Origin: Natronospira proteinivora
Lineage (GTDB): Bacteria; Pseudomonadota; Gammaproteobacteria; Natronospirales; Natronospiraceae
Assembly: GCF_024170465.1 (NCBI RefSeq)
Contig: NZ_JALJYF010000002.1
Span: forward strand, 1,054,001-1,118,000
Length of the DNA stretch: 64,000 nt
Reading direction: 5' to 3'
Shown here: positions 24,172 through 34,111 of the stretch, in pieces
Numbering within the stretch: position 1 is the stretch's first letter
Layout: the number at the start of each line of letters is the position of its first letter
Translations under genes and position numbers: made by a program
Notes under the pieces: model-generated
The model's database searches: none
What the model saw: the letters and a program-made list of their open reading frames with translations, nothing else
What the model was told of the DNA's origin: nothing

Positions 24172-24741
24172 ATGGCCGAAATCACCACACTGGCCGATTT
24201 GGCCAATCAGCCGTTTCAGCTGCTTCAGGAGTTGGACCGGCGTTGCCGTCAGGCGGCCGCAGGACGCCAGCAGGACGCGACGCTGGAAGACGGTGACGAG
24301 TGGGTCGGTGTGGGGATTCGAATTGGCGATGTCAGTATTCTGGTAGAGCGCGATGAAGTCCGGGAGGTGTTGACCGTGCCTTCAATGGCCCGGGTGCCGG
24401 GCGCGCGTTCCTGGTTACGGGGGCTGGCCAATGTACGTGGCCAGCTCTTGTCCGTGGTGGACCTTCAGGAACTGGCGGGGGGGGAGCCCGCAACGATCTC
24501 GCGCTCCAGTCGCGTGGTCGCGGTTAAACACCCCGAAATCCCGGCCGGATTGATGGTGGACGAGGTGCGAGGTTTCCGCCGATTCCAGCCTGATGAGGCC
24601 GTTCAGGAAGTGCCCGATGTCTTCAGTGAAGAGTTCCGCGATTTTTTCCGCGGCGGCTTTAAGCGGGGCAAGGATTACTGGGCAGTATTGAGTCTGCGGG
24701 ATCTGGTGGAAAGCCAGTTGTTTTTGCAGGCAGCCAAATGA
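24172..24741 (+). CDS. pilI: CheW-like adaptor PilI
   Basis: A 189-aa protein with a CheW fold from about residue 45 to 185: GVGIRIGDVSILVERDEVREVL, then MARVPGARSWLRGLANVRGQLLSVVDLQEL (positions about 74-103, the structural core), and VVAVKHPEIPAGLMVDEV. It links the receptor PilJ to the kinase ChpA. The start is six bases after the pilH stop codon, so translation is coupled. Confidence 0.92.
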   Translation: MAEITTLADLANQPFQLLQELDRRCRQAAAGRQQDATLEDGDEWVGVGIRIGDVSILVERDEVREVLTVPSMARVPGARSWLRGLANVRGQLLSVVDLQELAGGEPATISRSSRVVAVKHPEIPAGLMVDEVRGFRRFQPDEAVQEVPDVFSEEFRDFFRGGFKRGKDYWAVLSLRDLVESQLFLQAAK

Positions 24742-24807
24742 CAATTCGACAGTTTGAGGGCTACGGCCCCTGCAACGGGAATGATGAACGATACCAGGTG
24801 ACAAACC

Positions 24808-27093
24808 ATGGCTAAGTCCTCGGAAAGCACATCCAATAAACTACTGTGGGTACTGATTCTCACAGTCCTCGCCCTGTTGGGTGCGGCAATCGTGAACTTC
24901 TTCTTCGTGACTCAGCGAGTGGCGCAGGATGAGGAGTTTCTGGGTCTGGCGGCTGAATCGGCGGTCCTTTCCCAGAGTGTGTCCAAGAACGCCCAGTTGG
25001 CCATTGGTGGCGATCGGGAAGCTATTCAGAATCTCTATACGGACCGGGAGCGTTTTGACCGGGCCCTGCAGATCATGCGCCGCGGGGGAGGGGATGCCAT
25101 TATCAACCCACCGCCTCGGGCGGTCCGTGAGGAAGTGTCCCGGGTTCAGGAAGATTGGGACCGGGGCCGAAACGCTGCCCAGCGGATTCTCGAGAACAGT
25201 GACCTGTTGCGTCGCGGCAATGAAGCCCGGGGCGTGGTGGAAGAGAATATGCCTGAACTCCAGAGCAACATCGAGGCTCTGGGGGATCGGATGCTGGAGT
25301 TGAATCTGGGGGCCAGCCAGGTCTTCTATCAGGGCCGACTGGCACAGCTGGCGCCTCGTATCCAGCAATGGACGGACTCCCTGGTGTCCGGTTCCGGGGA
25401 GCCCTCCGTGGCAGCCCGCCGACTGGGCAATGACAATGCTTTCTTCCAGCGAGTGCTCAACGGCTTTTTGGATGGTGAGGATGACCTCGGCATTGAACCC
25501 ATTGCCGATAGCGAAGCCTTGTCAATCATCGATGATATCCAATTCTATTACGGCCGTATCGACGATGCGGTGGAGCGGGTAGAAGGCCAGCGTGCCGATC
25601 TGGTGCAGATCCATGGCGCTAACCAGACGCTGGCTGAACTCAGTGACCGTTTGCTGTCCGGGACGCGGAGTGTGGAAAGCACCTACCGCAGCACCATGGA
25701 TGATCGCATGTTCTCCGCCACTTACGGCTATATCTTTGGTGGCCTGGCTCTGTTGATCATGACCATCATGATCTACATCTACGTGCTGACGTCCGATACA
25801 CGGAAAGCCGCTGCCTTGCAGCAGGAACAAAATGAAAAGAACCAGGAGGCCATTCTTCGCCTGCTGGATGAGCTGGGCAGTCTGGCTGATGGTGACCTCA
25901 CCGTGCAGGTCTCGGTGACCGAGGATATTACCGGTGCCATTGCCGACTCCATTAACTATGCCGTTGACGCCCTCCGGGAGCTGGTGGTCACTATTAATGA
26001 TACGGCTGTGCGGGTGGATGCCACGGCCCAGCAGACCCGGGCCACGGCGTCCCATCTGGCGGAAGCGTCCGAACATCAAAGTTCGGAGATTTCTTCCGCC
26101 AGTCGCCAGATTCAGGAGATGGCCAACTCCATTGAGCAGGTGTCCGAGAACGCCGAACGTTCTACCCGAGTGGCTCAGCAGTCGGTGGAGATCGCCCATA
26201 AAGGCGGTGACGCGGTGCGTCGCACCATCGACGGCATGAACAATATCCGGGAAAACATTCAGGAAACCTCCAAGCGAATCAAACGCCTGGGCGAGAGTTC
26301 CCAGGAAATTGGTGATATTGTGGAGCTGATTAACGATATTGCCGAGCAGACCAATATTCTGGCGCTGAATGCCGCGATTCAGGCATCGGCAGCTGGTGAG
26401 GCAGGTCGCGGTTTCGCGGTGGTGGCTGATGAAGTGCAGCGGCTGGCTGAACGCTCCGGTAACGCGACCCGGCAGATTGAAGCCCTGGTGAAAACGATTC
26501 AGACCGACACCAACGAAGCCGTGATCTCCATGGAGCATTCCACTTCTGGTGTGGTGAACGGGGCACAGTTGGCTGAAAATGCCGGTGAGGCTCTGGATGA
26601 GATCGAGAAGGTGTCCAACCATATCGCGACCTTGATTCAGAGCATTTCCGGGGCGGCCCGTCAGCAGGCCAAGGCGGCTACTGATGTTTCCCGCACCATG
26701 CAGGTGATTCAGGAGATCACCTCCCAGACGCATGAGGGGACTACGGCCACCGCGGACAATATTGGCAAGCTCGCGGCATTGGCCACTGAACTGCGTAAGT
26801 CGGTTGCCGGCTTCAAGCTGCCGGGCAAGGAAGAGAATCAGACTGTGGTCATGTCTTCCGGTGACCACTCTCCTGAAAGCGGGTTGGACACTCTGGCGCA
26901 GGAGGATAGTGTGGATCTGGAAGATTCAGGCCAGGATGGGGCCGCGCAGGAGGAGGATTTCTCCGATCTGTCAGGGGAAGGAGAGCTGGATTCCGAACAG
27001 GACAGTGACTTCGCCGATGACCTTGACTGGGCGGAGGATGATGATGCCGAGGGGGATGATGATGCGTCCCGCAAGGCGGAACGCGTGGATTAA
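24808..27093 (+). CDS. pilJ: Pil-Chp methyl-accepting chemoreceptor PilJ
   Basis: A 761-aa transducer. One helix near residues 11-32 (LLWVLILTVLALLGAAIVNF) and a second near 306-330 (YIFGGLALLIMTIMIYIYV) enclose a periplasmic ligand domain of about 270 residues. HAMP-like sequence and the long coiled coil follow, with the receptor tip DIAEQTNILALNAAIQASAA and GRGFAVVADEVQRLAERS near residues 510-550. PilJ is thought to sense pilus tension or PilA and signal to ChpA. An unusual acidic Asp/Glu tail covers about residues 690-761, common in halophile proteins. No methyltransferase gene (pilK) follows. Confidence 0.93.
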   Translation: MAKSSESTSNKLLWVLILTVLALLGAAIVNFFFVTQRVAQDEEFLGLAAESAVLSQSVSKNAQLAIGGDREAIQNLYTDRERFDRALQIMRRGGGDAIINPPPRAVREEVSRVQEDWDRGRNAAQRILENSDLLRRGNEARGVVEENMPELQSNIEALGDRMLELNLGASQVFYQGRLAQLAPRIQQWTDSLVSGSGEPSVAARRLGNDNAFFQRVLNGFLDGEDDLGIEPIADSEALSIIDDIQFYYGRIDDAVERVEGQRADLVQIHGANQTLAELSDRLLSGTRSVESTYRSTMDDRMFSATYGYIFGGLALLIMTIMIYIYVLTSDTRKAAALQQEQNEKNQEAILRLLDELGSLADGDLTVQVSVTEDITGAIADSINYAVDALRELVVTINDTAVRVDATAQQTRATASHLAEASEHQSSEISSASRQIQEMANSIEQVSENAERSTRVAQQSVEIAHKGGDAVRRTIDGMNNIRENIQETSKRIKRLGESSQEIGDIVELINDIAEQTNILALNAAIQASAAGEAGRGFAVVADEVQRLAERSGNATRQIEALVKTIQTDTNEAVISMEHSTSGVVNGAQLAENAGEALDEIEKVSNHIATLIQSISGAARQQAKAATDVSRTMQVIQEITSQTHEGTTATADNIGKLAALATELRKSVAGFKLPGKEENQTVVMSSGDHSPESGLDTLAQEDSVDLEDSGQDGAAQEEDFSDLSGEGELDSEQDSDFADDLDWAEDDDAEGDDDASRKAERVD

Positions 27094-27097
27094 AGCG

Positions 27098-27118
27098 AAT
27101 GGCCGCGGAGCGGCCATT
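27098..27118 (+). other. Hairpin between pilJ and chpA
   Basis: AATGGCCGC (27098-27106) pairs exactly with GCGGCCATT (27110-27118) over a three-base loop, five bases past the pilJ stop codon. Only a short T-rich stretch (TTTGATT, sharing the stem's last two T) follows, so it would be at most a partial terminator; it could reduce or stabilise expression at the pilJ-chpA junction. Confidence 0.65.
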
Positions 27119-27152
27119 TGATTGCGTGATTTAGGGACCGGGATTAAGAGCC

Positions 27153-30100
27153 ATGACACAGGCCGCTTCCGACTCGCTGCTTTGGATTAAGGGCGAGCTC
27201 GACACCATCTTCACCGAGGCCCGGCAGGGCCTTGAAAGCTATGTTGAGGATGAGCGCCCGGAGGGCCTGGAAAAGTGCCTCAAGGCCTTGCGCCAGGCCC
27301 ATGGCACCTTGCGCATGGTGGAAGTCTATGGGGCCGCCATGCTGGCCGAGGAAATGGCGGCCCTGGGTCGGGCTGTTTCCTCCGGGGAGCTCAAGGAAGA
27401 AGAAGCGGGTCTGGAAGTGCTGACCCGGGGCTTGCTGCAACTGCCCGACTATCTGGAGCGCATTGCGGCCGGGCAGCCGGATATGCCCATGGCCCTTTTG
27501 TCCCTGATCAATGACATGCGCGCCGCTCGTGGTCGTCCCCTGTTGAGCGAAAGCGCCATTTTTGCCCGTGATATCGGGGGTCGCGGCCTGACGGAGAAGG
27601 TTGCCCGCCCTGGCACTGCCGTGGGCGATAGCCAGCAACTGGCCCAGAAGCTTCGTAGTAAATTCCAGAAGGCCCTGTTGGGCTGGTATCGGGAACCCAC
27701 CGCCGGCAAATACCTCAAGGCCCTGGCCAAGATCTCCGAGAAGCTTGAAGAAGCCTCCGAATCGCCTCCGGTGTTTCAGCTGTGGTGGGTCGTGGGTGGT
27801 GCCTTGGAAGCCCTGGCCCATGGCGGCTTGGAAGCGGATGTGAGCTTCAAGCAGCTGATGGGTCGCGTGGACCGGGAGATCAAACGCTTGGCCACTGACG
27901 GTGAGGGCGCCATTCAGGCGGATCCGCCGGAAGAACTCATCAACAACCTCCTGTATTACATTGCCCGGGCCACCGCCGGTGGTGATCGAGTCAGTGGTAT
28001 TCGGGAATCCTTCGGCCTGGATGAATTCCTGCCGGACGAGGAGAAGGTCAAGTCCGTGGAGGCCGCCTTGTCCGGCCCCAACGCCGCGTTGATGCAGACG
28101 GTGTCGGCGGCGGTGAAAGAAGACCTGGCGCGGGTCAAGGACACCCTGGATATCTATGTGCGTACCGGGCAGGCGGATACCGAGGAACTGCAGCCCCTGT
28201 CGGAATTGCTGCGCAAGGTTTCCGATACCCTGGGAATGCTGGGCCTGGACAAGCTCAAGGAGCAGGTTGCCGGTGAGCAGGAAAGCTTGGCGCAAATGAG
28301 TGGTGGCCAGGCAAGCGTGGATGATGACAGTTTGATGCGCACAGCCAGCACCCTGCTGGAAGTGGAGCAGCGGCTGGACCGGCAAATGGTCGGTGTACCC
28401 GCTGTTGATCAGGATGACAGCGAGGACTTTGAACAGGCATCCGGTGCGGTCATCCGCGAATGCATCGTCAATCTGGCCCGGGTCAAGGAAAAGGTTCAGG
28501 ACTACGTCAAAGCCCCGGAACGCCGTGGTGAGCTGGAAAACGTGCCCGAGCTGGTTCAGCAGATTCGTGCTGGTCTGAGCCTGTTGGACCTGGATCGAGT
28601 GGGGGAAATCCTGCAGGCTGCGGCGTTTTTCATCCGGGATCGCATCTTCGGCGCCGAGCAGGCGCCCACCCAGCAATCCCTGGATCTGTTGGCCGATGCC
28701 ATTGTCAGTACCGAATTCTATCTGGAAACCATTCAACAGGGTCGCGGCCGGCCCGAGTCCATGCTGGACAACGCCGAGCAATGCATTTCTGAGCTAGGTT
28801 ATCGTCCCGGGGCCTTGCCTACCGAGCCTCCGGAGTCGGCCACGGAGGTCACCCAGGCTGATGAGCCTGAAGCACCATCGGCTATGCCATCGGAATCCGA
28901 TGAGCTGAGTATTGATTTGCCCGAGAGCGAGGAGGAGGCTTCTGAAGCAGCCTCTGAGACGCCGAATCTGTCCATCGAGGATGAGACAGTAGCTACCGAG
29001 CCGGAGCAGGCGGATCCTGAGCCAGCGGCCGCCGATGTGCCGAGACCGCCCAAGCCCGAGAAGAAGCGTATTCCCCAGCCGGACGAGGTGGCGCCGGAGA
29101 TTGTCGAGATTTTCCTGGAAGAAGCCGAGGAAGAGCTGGCTTCCCTGCGCGAGTATTTCCCGCGTTGGCAGAATAATCCTGACGACGAGAATGCCCTGAC
29201 CACAATTCGCCGTTCCTTCCATACCCTCAAAGGTTCAGGTCGGATGGTCGGAGCGGAATTCATTGGCGAGTTCGCCTGGTCCTTCGAGAATCTGCTCAAT
29301 CGGATTATCGACAAGACCATCGAGCCCAAGCCGGCCATGGTTTCTATGGTGTCGGATGCTATTGAGGCTATTCCAGAACTGGTGGCGCAACTCAAGGGTG
29401 AAGGCGAACCGGAAGTGGATGCCATCGGCTTGATGGAAGCCGCCGATGCCTACAGCCGTGGTGAAGAACCCGCAGGACCGCCTGCCGACGCTCAGCAGCC
29501 GGATCTGCATTCCGGTCATCTCGCGACCGAAACGGATTCCGATCTCGCCGCCGCCGATGTCGATCTCGAAGCCAATCTCTCGACCTCAGCCGAGGATGAG
29601 CCGGATGCGGATCTCAAGTTGGAAGACGAGGGACAGCGGGACGACGCATTGGACGCCGCCCTGGATGCCCTGAGCAGTGAGTTTTCCGGTGAAGCTTCAG
29701 CTGAAGAAGTCGACAGCCGGGACGCGGCTGATAAGGACGATGTCCTTGACCTCGGTGACGAGAATGATGCGCTGTCCCTGGACGGGCTGGAAGTGGGAGA
29801 GGATGAGCCCGAGCCGGCCATGGATCCGGTGCTCTATGACATCTTCCGCAAGGAAACCGAGCGTCACTTGGGGACGGTAGAAAGCGAACTCCAGGAGATT
29901 GAAGACGCTTCCGAGGTCAGTGCCGAACTGTTGCGTGCCCTGCATACCCTCAAGGGCAGCGCCCATACCGCCGACGTGGACGAGATTCCTGAAATTGCCG
30001 GTCCACTGGAGCATGCGGGGCTGGCCATGAACGAAAACGGCGTTGCGCCGGGGCCGGAAATGGCCGAGGTACTGCGTGATGCGGTGGCGGCGATCCGCGG

Positions 30101-32843
30101 CATGCTGGATGGCCTGGCCACCCCCGAGGGCGCGCCCGCACCCGACCCGGCCTTGCTGGACCGTATTCGAGCCCTGCCCACCGAGGCGCCCGTAGCGCAG
30201 ACGCCGCCCCCGGTTGAAACACTCACCCCGGACGGGGCCGAGCCTTCGGTGCAAGAGGAAGCCGCCGGTCCTCCGGGGCCGACACCGGCGGACATTCCCC
30301 TGGACGACCTGCTCGATTATGACCAGGAGCTGGCCGGTGTATTCATGGAAGAGGCCAATGAGCTCCAGGAGGCCATGGACGAGGCGCTGCAGGAATGGCA
30401 TCAGAGTCATGATGATGCCGCCCTGGTGGCGGCTCTGCAACGTCATCTTCACACCCTCAAGGGCGGGGCCCGGATGTCCGGCATTACCCCCATGGGGGAT
30501 CTCAGTCATGAGATGGAGACCATCCTGACCAAGGCGGTGGATGGCAAGCTGCCCATCAGTGGCGAGATGACCAATCTCATCCAGCGCTGCGTGGACCGGG
30601 TTCATCGCATGATCGAACAGGTGGAGGGTGGCGATGCCATCATCACCGGCGACGACTTGATCGACGAGCTGCAGCGCCTGGATGCCCGTGGTGGTCAGGT
30701 CTTTGAAGACGAGGATGACGCCACTCTGGAGATGCCGGAATCCTCGGAAGAGACCGAGGCGCCGGCGGCGGAGCACCAGCCCGCTGAAACACCGCCCCAA
30801 GCAAGCGGGTCCGGTGAGGAATCCCTTGAGCCGAGCCCGGCTGAAACGGGGCCGGATGAAGCCGCTGTGGATCAAGCTGCCGCCCCCACTGAGCCTGCAG
30901 CAGCTACCGGCCGAGTCGAAACAGCGGACAAGGGCCATGATCCGGTAGCCGAACATGGCGAGCGCCGCGCCAGTCCGCGGGTCCAGCAGGAAGTGGTCCG
31001 CGTGCGCGCCGACCTGCTGGAAAATCTGCTGAACAACGCCGGTGAGGTCAGCATTTATCGCGCCCGGGTAGAGCAGCAGCTGTCCAATATGGATTTCCAC
31101 CTCAAGGAGCTGGATCAGACGGTGGATCGTCTGCGGCAACAGTTCCGGAACCTGGAGATCGAGATTGAAGCCCAGGTCCGCTACCAGTGGGAAAAGGAAG
31201 AGGGTGGTGAGAATCCCGAGTTTGATCCCCTGGAGCTGGATCGTTACTCCCAGCTGCAGCAGTTTTCAAGAGCGCTTCAGGAATCGGTGAGTGACTTGGT
31301 GAGTCTCCAAGGCCTGCTCTCCAACCATGCCCGGGAAGCCGAAACGCTGCTGGTCCAGCAATCTCGTGTGAATACCGACTTGCAGGATGGGTTGATGCGC
31401 ACCCGTATGCTGCCCTTCTCGCGCCACGCCCAGCGCCTGCGTCGTCTGGTGCGCCAGACCGCCCAGGAAGAAGGCAAGGAAGTGGAATTGCGCTTGATCG
31501 GTGGCGAAGGGGAGATGGATCGGCAGGTGCTGGAACGGATTATTGCCCCCTTGGAGCACATGCTTCGCAATGCGGTCATCCATGGCCTGGAGACTCCCCA
31601 GGACCGGGACAAGGAGGGCAAGCCTGAAGAAGGTCTGATCGCCATCGAGCTACATCGTGAAGGCTCGGAAGTGGTGATTGAGGTCATGGATGATGGTCGT
31701 GGCCTTAACGTGGACAAGATCCGTAAGCGGGCCGAGAAAATGGGCATGATTCGTGACGGCGCCCAATTGCCTGAATCCGACATTATTCAATACATTCTGG
31801 AGCCCGGTTTCTCCACTGCCGAGACGGTGACCCAGTCCGCCGGTCGCGGTGTGGGCATGGATGTGGTCCATAGCGAGATCAAGCAATTGGGCGGCAGCCT
31901 GCACATGACCTCCAGCGAAGGGGTGGGCAGTCGTTTCACTATTCGCCTGCCCTACACCCTGGCCATTACCCAGGCCTTGATGGTGAATGTGGCCGATGAA
32001 GTCTTCGCCATTCCCTTGCCGTCCATTGAGGGCATTGTGCGGATTCCGCAAAAGGAAGTTCAGGAAAAGCTGGCCGAGGAATCTCCCCGCTTCCGCTATG
32101 GTGGCCGGGATTACGAGCTCCAGCACCTGAGTGGCCTGTTGGGCTTCGGCCGGCCGGATTTGCCGGATGATGCCGCCTCCCTGCCGGTGTTGCTGGTCCG
32201 GGTGGGTGATCATGCCTCGGCCCTGGTCACTGAAGGCATGCGTGGCAGTCGGGAAGTGGTGGTTAAGTCCGTGGGCCCGCAGATTGCCAATGTGCGCGGT
32301 ATCTCCGGCGCCACCATCATGGGGGATGGCAGTATCGTTCTGATTCTGGATGTGGGCGGCATGGTCCGCGGTGGCATGCGTTCGGTGACCACCGACATGG
32401 CGGATAGCAACAAGGATATTCGCACCGAACCCCACAAGGCCCAAGTCCCCATGGTGATGGTGGTGGATGATTCCATTACCGTGCGCCGCGTAACGGAAAG
32501 ATTGCTGCTGCGCCAGGGTTATGAAGTGATGACCGCCAAGGACGGGGTGGATGCCCTGGCCGAGCTTCAGGACCGGCGTCCGGATGTGATGCTGCTGGAT
32601 ATCGAGATGCCGCGGATGGATGGTTATGAACTGGCCACCCATATGCGCAATGATGAACAGCTCAAGGAAGTGCCCATCATCATGATCACCTCCCGGACCG
32701 GGGAGAAGCACCGTAACCGAGCCTTTGAGATCGGTGTTGATCGCTATCTCGGCAAGCCTTACCAGGAGACGGAATTGATGGAGAACATCCGGGCCCTGGT
32801 GGGGGACTTTGATCCGCAGAACACCCGTTGGGGCAGTGAATAA
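27153..32843 (+). CDS. chpA: Hybrid sensor kinase ChpA of the pilus chemosensory system
   Basis: An 1896-aa CheA-like kinase. An N-terminal region to about residue 550 holds degenerate FimL/Hpt-like helices (His50 in QAHGTLRM may be a relic). Three full Hpt domains follow with phosphorylatable His690 (HTLKGSGRM), His931 (HTLKGSAHT) and His1100 (HTLKGGARM), joined by long acidic linkers. The kinase core covers about 1280-1590, with MLRNAVIHGLE near 1470 as the ATP N-box and GRGVGMDVV near 1565. A CheW-like domain is at about 1605-1750 and a C-terminal receiver at about 1765-1885, with Asp1816 in LLDIEMPRMDG. It phosphorylates PilG and PilH. Pseudomonas ChpA is larger, with more phosphotransfer domains, so this is a compact version. 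Confidence 0.94.
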   Translation: MTQAASDSLLWIKGELDTIFTEARQGLESYVEDERPEGLEKCLKALRQAHGTLRMVEVYGAAMLAEEMAALGRAVSSGELKEEEAGLEVLTRGLLQLPDYLERIAAGQPDMPMALLSLINDMRAARGRPLLSESAIFARDIGGRGLTEKVARPGTAVGDSQQLAQKLRSKFQKALLGWYREPTAGKYLKALAKISEKLEEASESPPVFQLWWVVGGALEALAHGGLEADVSFKQLMGRVDREIKRLATDGEGAIQADPPEELINNLLYYIARATAGGDRVSGIRESFGLDEFLPDEEKVKSVEAALSGPNAALMQTVSAAVKEDLARVKDTLDIYVRTGQADTEELQPLSELLRKVSDTLGMLGLDKLKEQVAGEQESLAQMSGGQASVDDDSLMRTASTLLEVEQRLDRQMVGVPAVDQDDSEDFEQASGAVIRECIVNLARVKEKVQDYVKAPERRGELENVPELVQQIRAGLSLLDLDRVGEILQAAAFFIRDRIFGAEQAPTQQSLDLLADAIVSTEFYLETIQQGRGRPESMLDNAEQCISELGYRPGALPTEPPESATEVTQADEPEAPSAMPSESDELSIDLPESEEEASEAASETPNLSIEDETVATEPEQADPEPAAADVPRPPKPEKKRIPQPDEVAPEIVEIFLEEAEEELASLREYFPRWQNNPDDENALTTIRRSFHTLKGSGRMVGAEFIGEFAWSFENLLNRIIDKTIEPKPAMVSMVSDAIEAIPELVAQLKGEGEPEVDAIGLMEAADAYSRGEEPAGPPADAQQPDLHSGHLATETDSDLAAADVDLEANLSTSAEDEPDADLKLEDEGQRDDALDAALDALSSEFSGEASAEEVDSRDAADKDDVLDLGDENDALSLDGLEVGEDEPEPAMDPVLYDIFRKETERHLGTVESELQEIEDASEVSAELLRALHTLKGSAHTADVDEIPEIAGPLEHAGLAMNENGVAPGPEMAEVLRDAVAAIRGMLDGLATPEGAPAPDPALLDRIRALPTEAPVAQTPPPVETLTPDGAEPSVQEEAAGPPGPTPADIPLDDLLDYDQELAGVFMEEANELQEAMDEALQEWHQSHDDAALVAALQRHLHTLKGGARMSGITPMGDLSHEMETILTKAVDGKLPISGEMTNLIQRCVDRVHRMIEQVEGGDAIITGDDLIDELQRLDARGGQVFEDEDDATLEMPESSEETEAPAAEHQPAETPPQASGSGEESLEPSPAETGPDEAAVDQAAAPTEPAAATGRVETADKGHDPVAEHGERRASPRVQQEVVRVRADLLENLLNNAGEVSIYRARVEQQLSNMDFHLKELDQTVDRLRQQFRNLEIEIEAQVRYQWEKEEGGENPEFDPLELDRYSQLQQFSRALQESVSDLVSLQGLLSNHAREAETLLVQQSRVNTDLQDGLMRTRMLPFSRHAQRLRRLVRQTAQEEGKEVELRLIGGEGEMDRQVLERIIAPLEHMLRNAVIHGLETPQDRDKEGKPEEGLIAIELHREGSEVVIEVMDDGRGLNVDKIRKRAEKMGMIRDGAQLPESDIIQYILEPGFSTAETVTQSAGRGVGMDVVHSEIKQLGGSLHMTSSEGVGSRFTIRLPYTLAITQALMVNVADEVFAIPLPSIEGIVRIPQKEVQEKLAEESPRFRYGGRDYELQHLSGLLGFGRPDLPDDAASLPVLLVRVGDHASALVTEGMRGSREVVVKSVGPQIANVRGISGATIMGDGSIVLILDVGGMVRGGMRSVTTDMADSNKDIRTEPHKAQVPMVMVVDDSITVRRVTERLLLRQGYEVMTAKDGVDALAELQDRRPDVMLLDIEMPRMDGYELATHMRNDEQLKEVPIIMITSRTGEKHRNRAFEIGVDRYLGKPYQETELMENIRALVGDFDPQNTRWGSE

Positions 32844-32844
32844 A

Positions 32845-33348
32845 ATGGCAGAGCAGCCGATTAAAGACGTCTACAGCCTGCTGGTGCCCATCAGCGGCGG
32901 CAAGCTGATTGTCCCGCGCACGGCGGTGAGTGAGGTGATGGGCTATACCCCACCCCATAGCCGGCCGGATAATGCGCCGGAATGGTTTTTGGGCATGGTC
33001 CGCTGGGAACGCTCGGAAGTCCCCTTGATCTGTTTTGAGGCCGCCTGTGGCCGGGGTATTCCAGAAAGCAGCAGTCGAACCCGTATTACCTATTTTCACG
33101 CACTCAAGGGTCGTCTCAATCCACCCATTATTGCTCTGATGACCCAGGGCTACCCTTATCTGGTGCGGGTCACTGAAGGGGTCTTGAGTCCCAGTGAGAA
33201 GCCCGAAGAGCTTGAGCATGCGCCGGTGATTGCCCGTATTCGCATGGCCAATGAGCGGCCCCTGGTGCCGGATATGGAAAGCCTGGAAGAGCGAATCCGG
33301 GAATTTTTGCCGGCTCGTAGCGGCGATGCGGAAGTTAGCGACGCCTGA
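32845..33348 (+). CDS. chpC: CheW-like protein ChpC
   Basis: A 167-aa second CheW-type adaptor. DVYSLLVPISGGKLIVPRTAV opens the domain, WFLGMVRWERSEVPLICFEAA is the central strand pair, and IIALMTQGYPYLVRVTEGV ends it. In Pseudomonas ChpC follows ChpA and is thought to link extra receptors to the kinase. The ATG at 32845 is one base past the chpA stop codon, so translation is coupled. No chpB (methylesterase) follows; the next gene is rsmE. Confidence 0.85.
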   Translation: MAEQPIKDVYSLLVPISGGKLIVPRTAVSEVMGYTPPHSRPDNAPEWFLGMVRWERSEVPLICFEAACGRGIPESSSRTRITYFHALKGRLNPPIIALMTQGYPYLVRVTEGVLSPSEKPEELEHAPVIARIRMANERPLVPDMESLEERIREFLPARSGDAEVSDA

Positions 33349-33392
33349 CCCGGCCGTACTTGCCGAGAGCTCCAAGCTAGGTATGCAGCCCC

Positions 33393-34106
33393 ATGCGTAT
33401 TCCCCGCGTCCTTGCCCGAGGGTCGTTTGAAGACGGCGAAATCGTTCCTCTGGACGGTTCCACGGTTCACTATCTGCGGCGTGTGCTTCGACTCAAGGAC
33501 GAGCACCCCCTGCGGATTTTCAATGGGGTGGGTGAGGAGTACGAAGCCACACTGGGGCCTGGCGAACAGGCCAGAATCCTTCAGGCCATTGATCATCAAG
33601 CCGAATCCCCCTTGCCGGTCACCTTGATTCAGGGCATCAGTCGGGGGCAGAAGATGGATTACGCTCTGCAGAAAGCGGTGGAGCTGGGGGTGACGGCCAT
33701 CCGGCCGGCTTTCTGTGAGCGCAGTGTGGTTCGCCTGGATGACAAGCGTCTGAAAAAGCGCCTGGATCATTGGCAGGGCGTGATCGAGTCAGCCTGTGCC
33801 CAGTCGGGGCGTAGCTATGTGCCCGAACTCCAGCCACCATTCAGCTTGATCCATATCGAGAAACCGGCCACCGGCGAGGGGCTTTTTCTAGCGCCGTCGG
33901 CAGAGCAATCCCTGGCCACTGTCGCCCGCCCCCAGGCCCTGAGTTTGGTCATCGGGCCGGAAGGCGGGCTCAGTGATGCAGAAATCCGGGTCCTGAAAGC
34001 GGCCGCTTACCGGGGCACCCGTCTGGGCCCCCGGGTCTTGCGCACCGAAACGGCCAGCGTCGCGGCCCTGGCCGCCATTCAGACCCTGTGGGGGGATCTG
34101 GGCTGA
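33393..34106 (+). CDS. rsmE: 16S rRNA (uracil-1498-N3)-methyltransferase
   Basis: A 237-aa SPOUT-class enzyme modifying U1498 of 16S rRNA in the ribosomal decoding centre. An N-terminal PUA-like domain (HYLRRVLRLKDEHPLRIFNG) is followed by the methyltransferase domain: ISRGQKMDYALQKAVELGV, RPAFCERSVV, and the C-terminal knot LVIGPEGGLSDAEI with LGPRVLRTETASVAALAAI, which binds S-adenosylmethionine. It is 44 bases after chpC and converges with bioA, the stop codons being six bases apart. Confidence 0.94.
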   Translation: MRIPRVLARGSFEDGEIVPLDGSTVHYLRRVLRLKDEHPLRIFNGVGEEYEATLGPGEQARILQAIDHQAESPLPVTLIQGISRGQKMDYALQKAVELGVTAIRPAFCERSVVRLDDKRLKKRLDHWQGVIESACAQSGRSYVPELQPPFSLIHIEKPATGEGLFLAPSAEQSLATVARPQALSLVIGPEGGLSDAEIRVLKAAAYRGTRLGPRVLRTETASVAALAAIQTLWGDLG

Positions 34107-34111
34107 AGGAT

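Noticed and set aside
27144-28781. A 545-codon open frame antisense to chpA
   Set aside because: High G+C codon structure of chpA keeps this strand open; the product shows no domain and no start signal.
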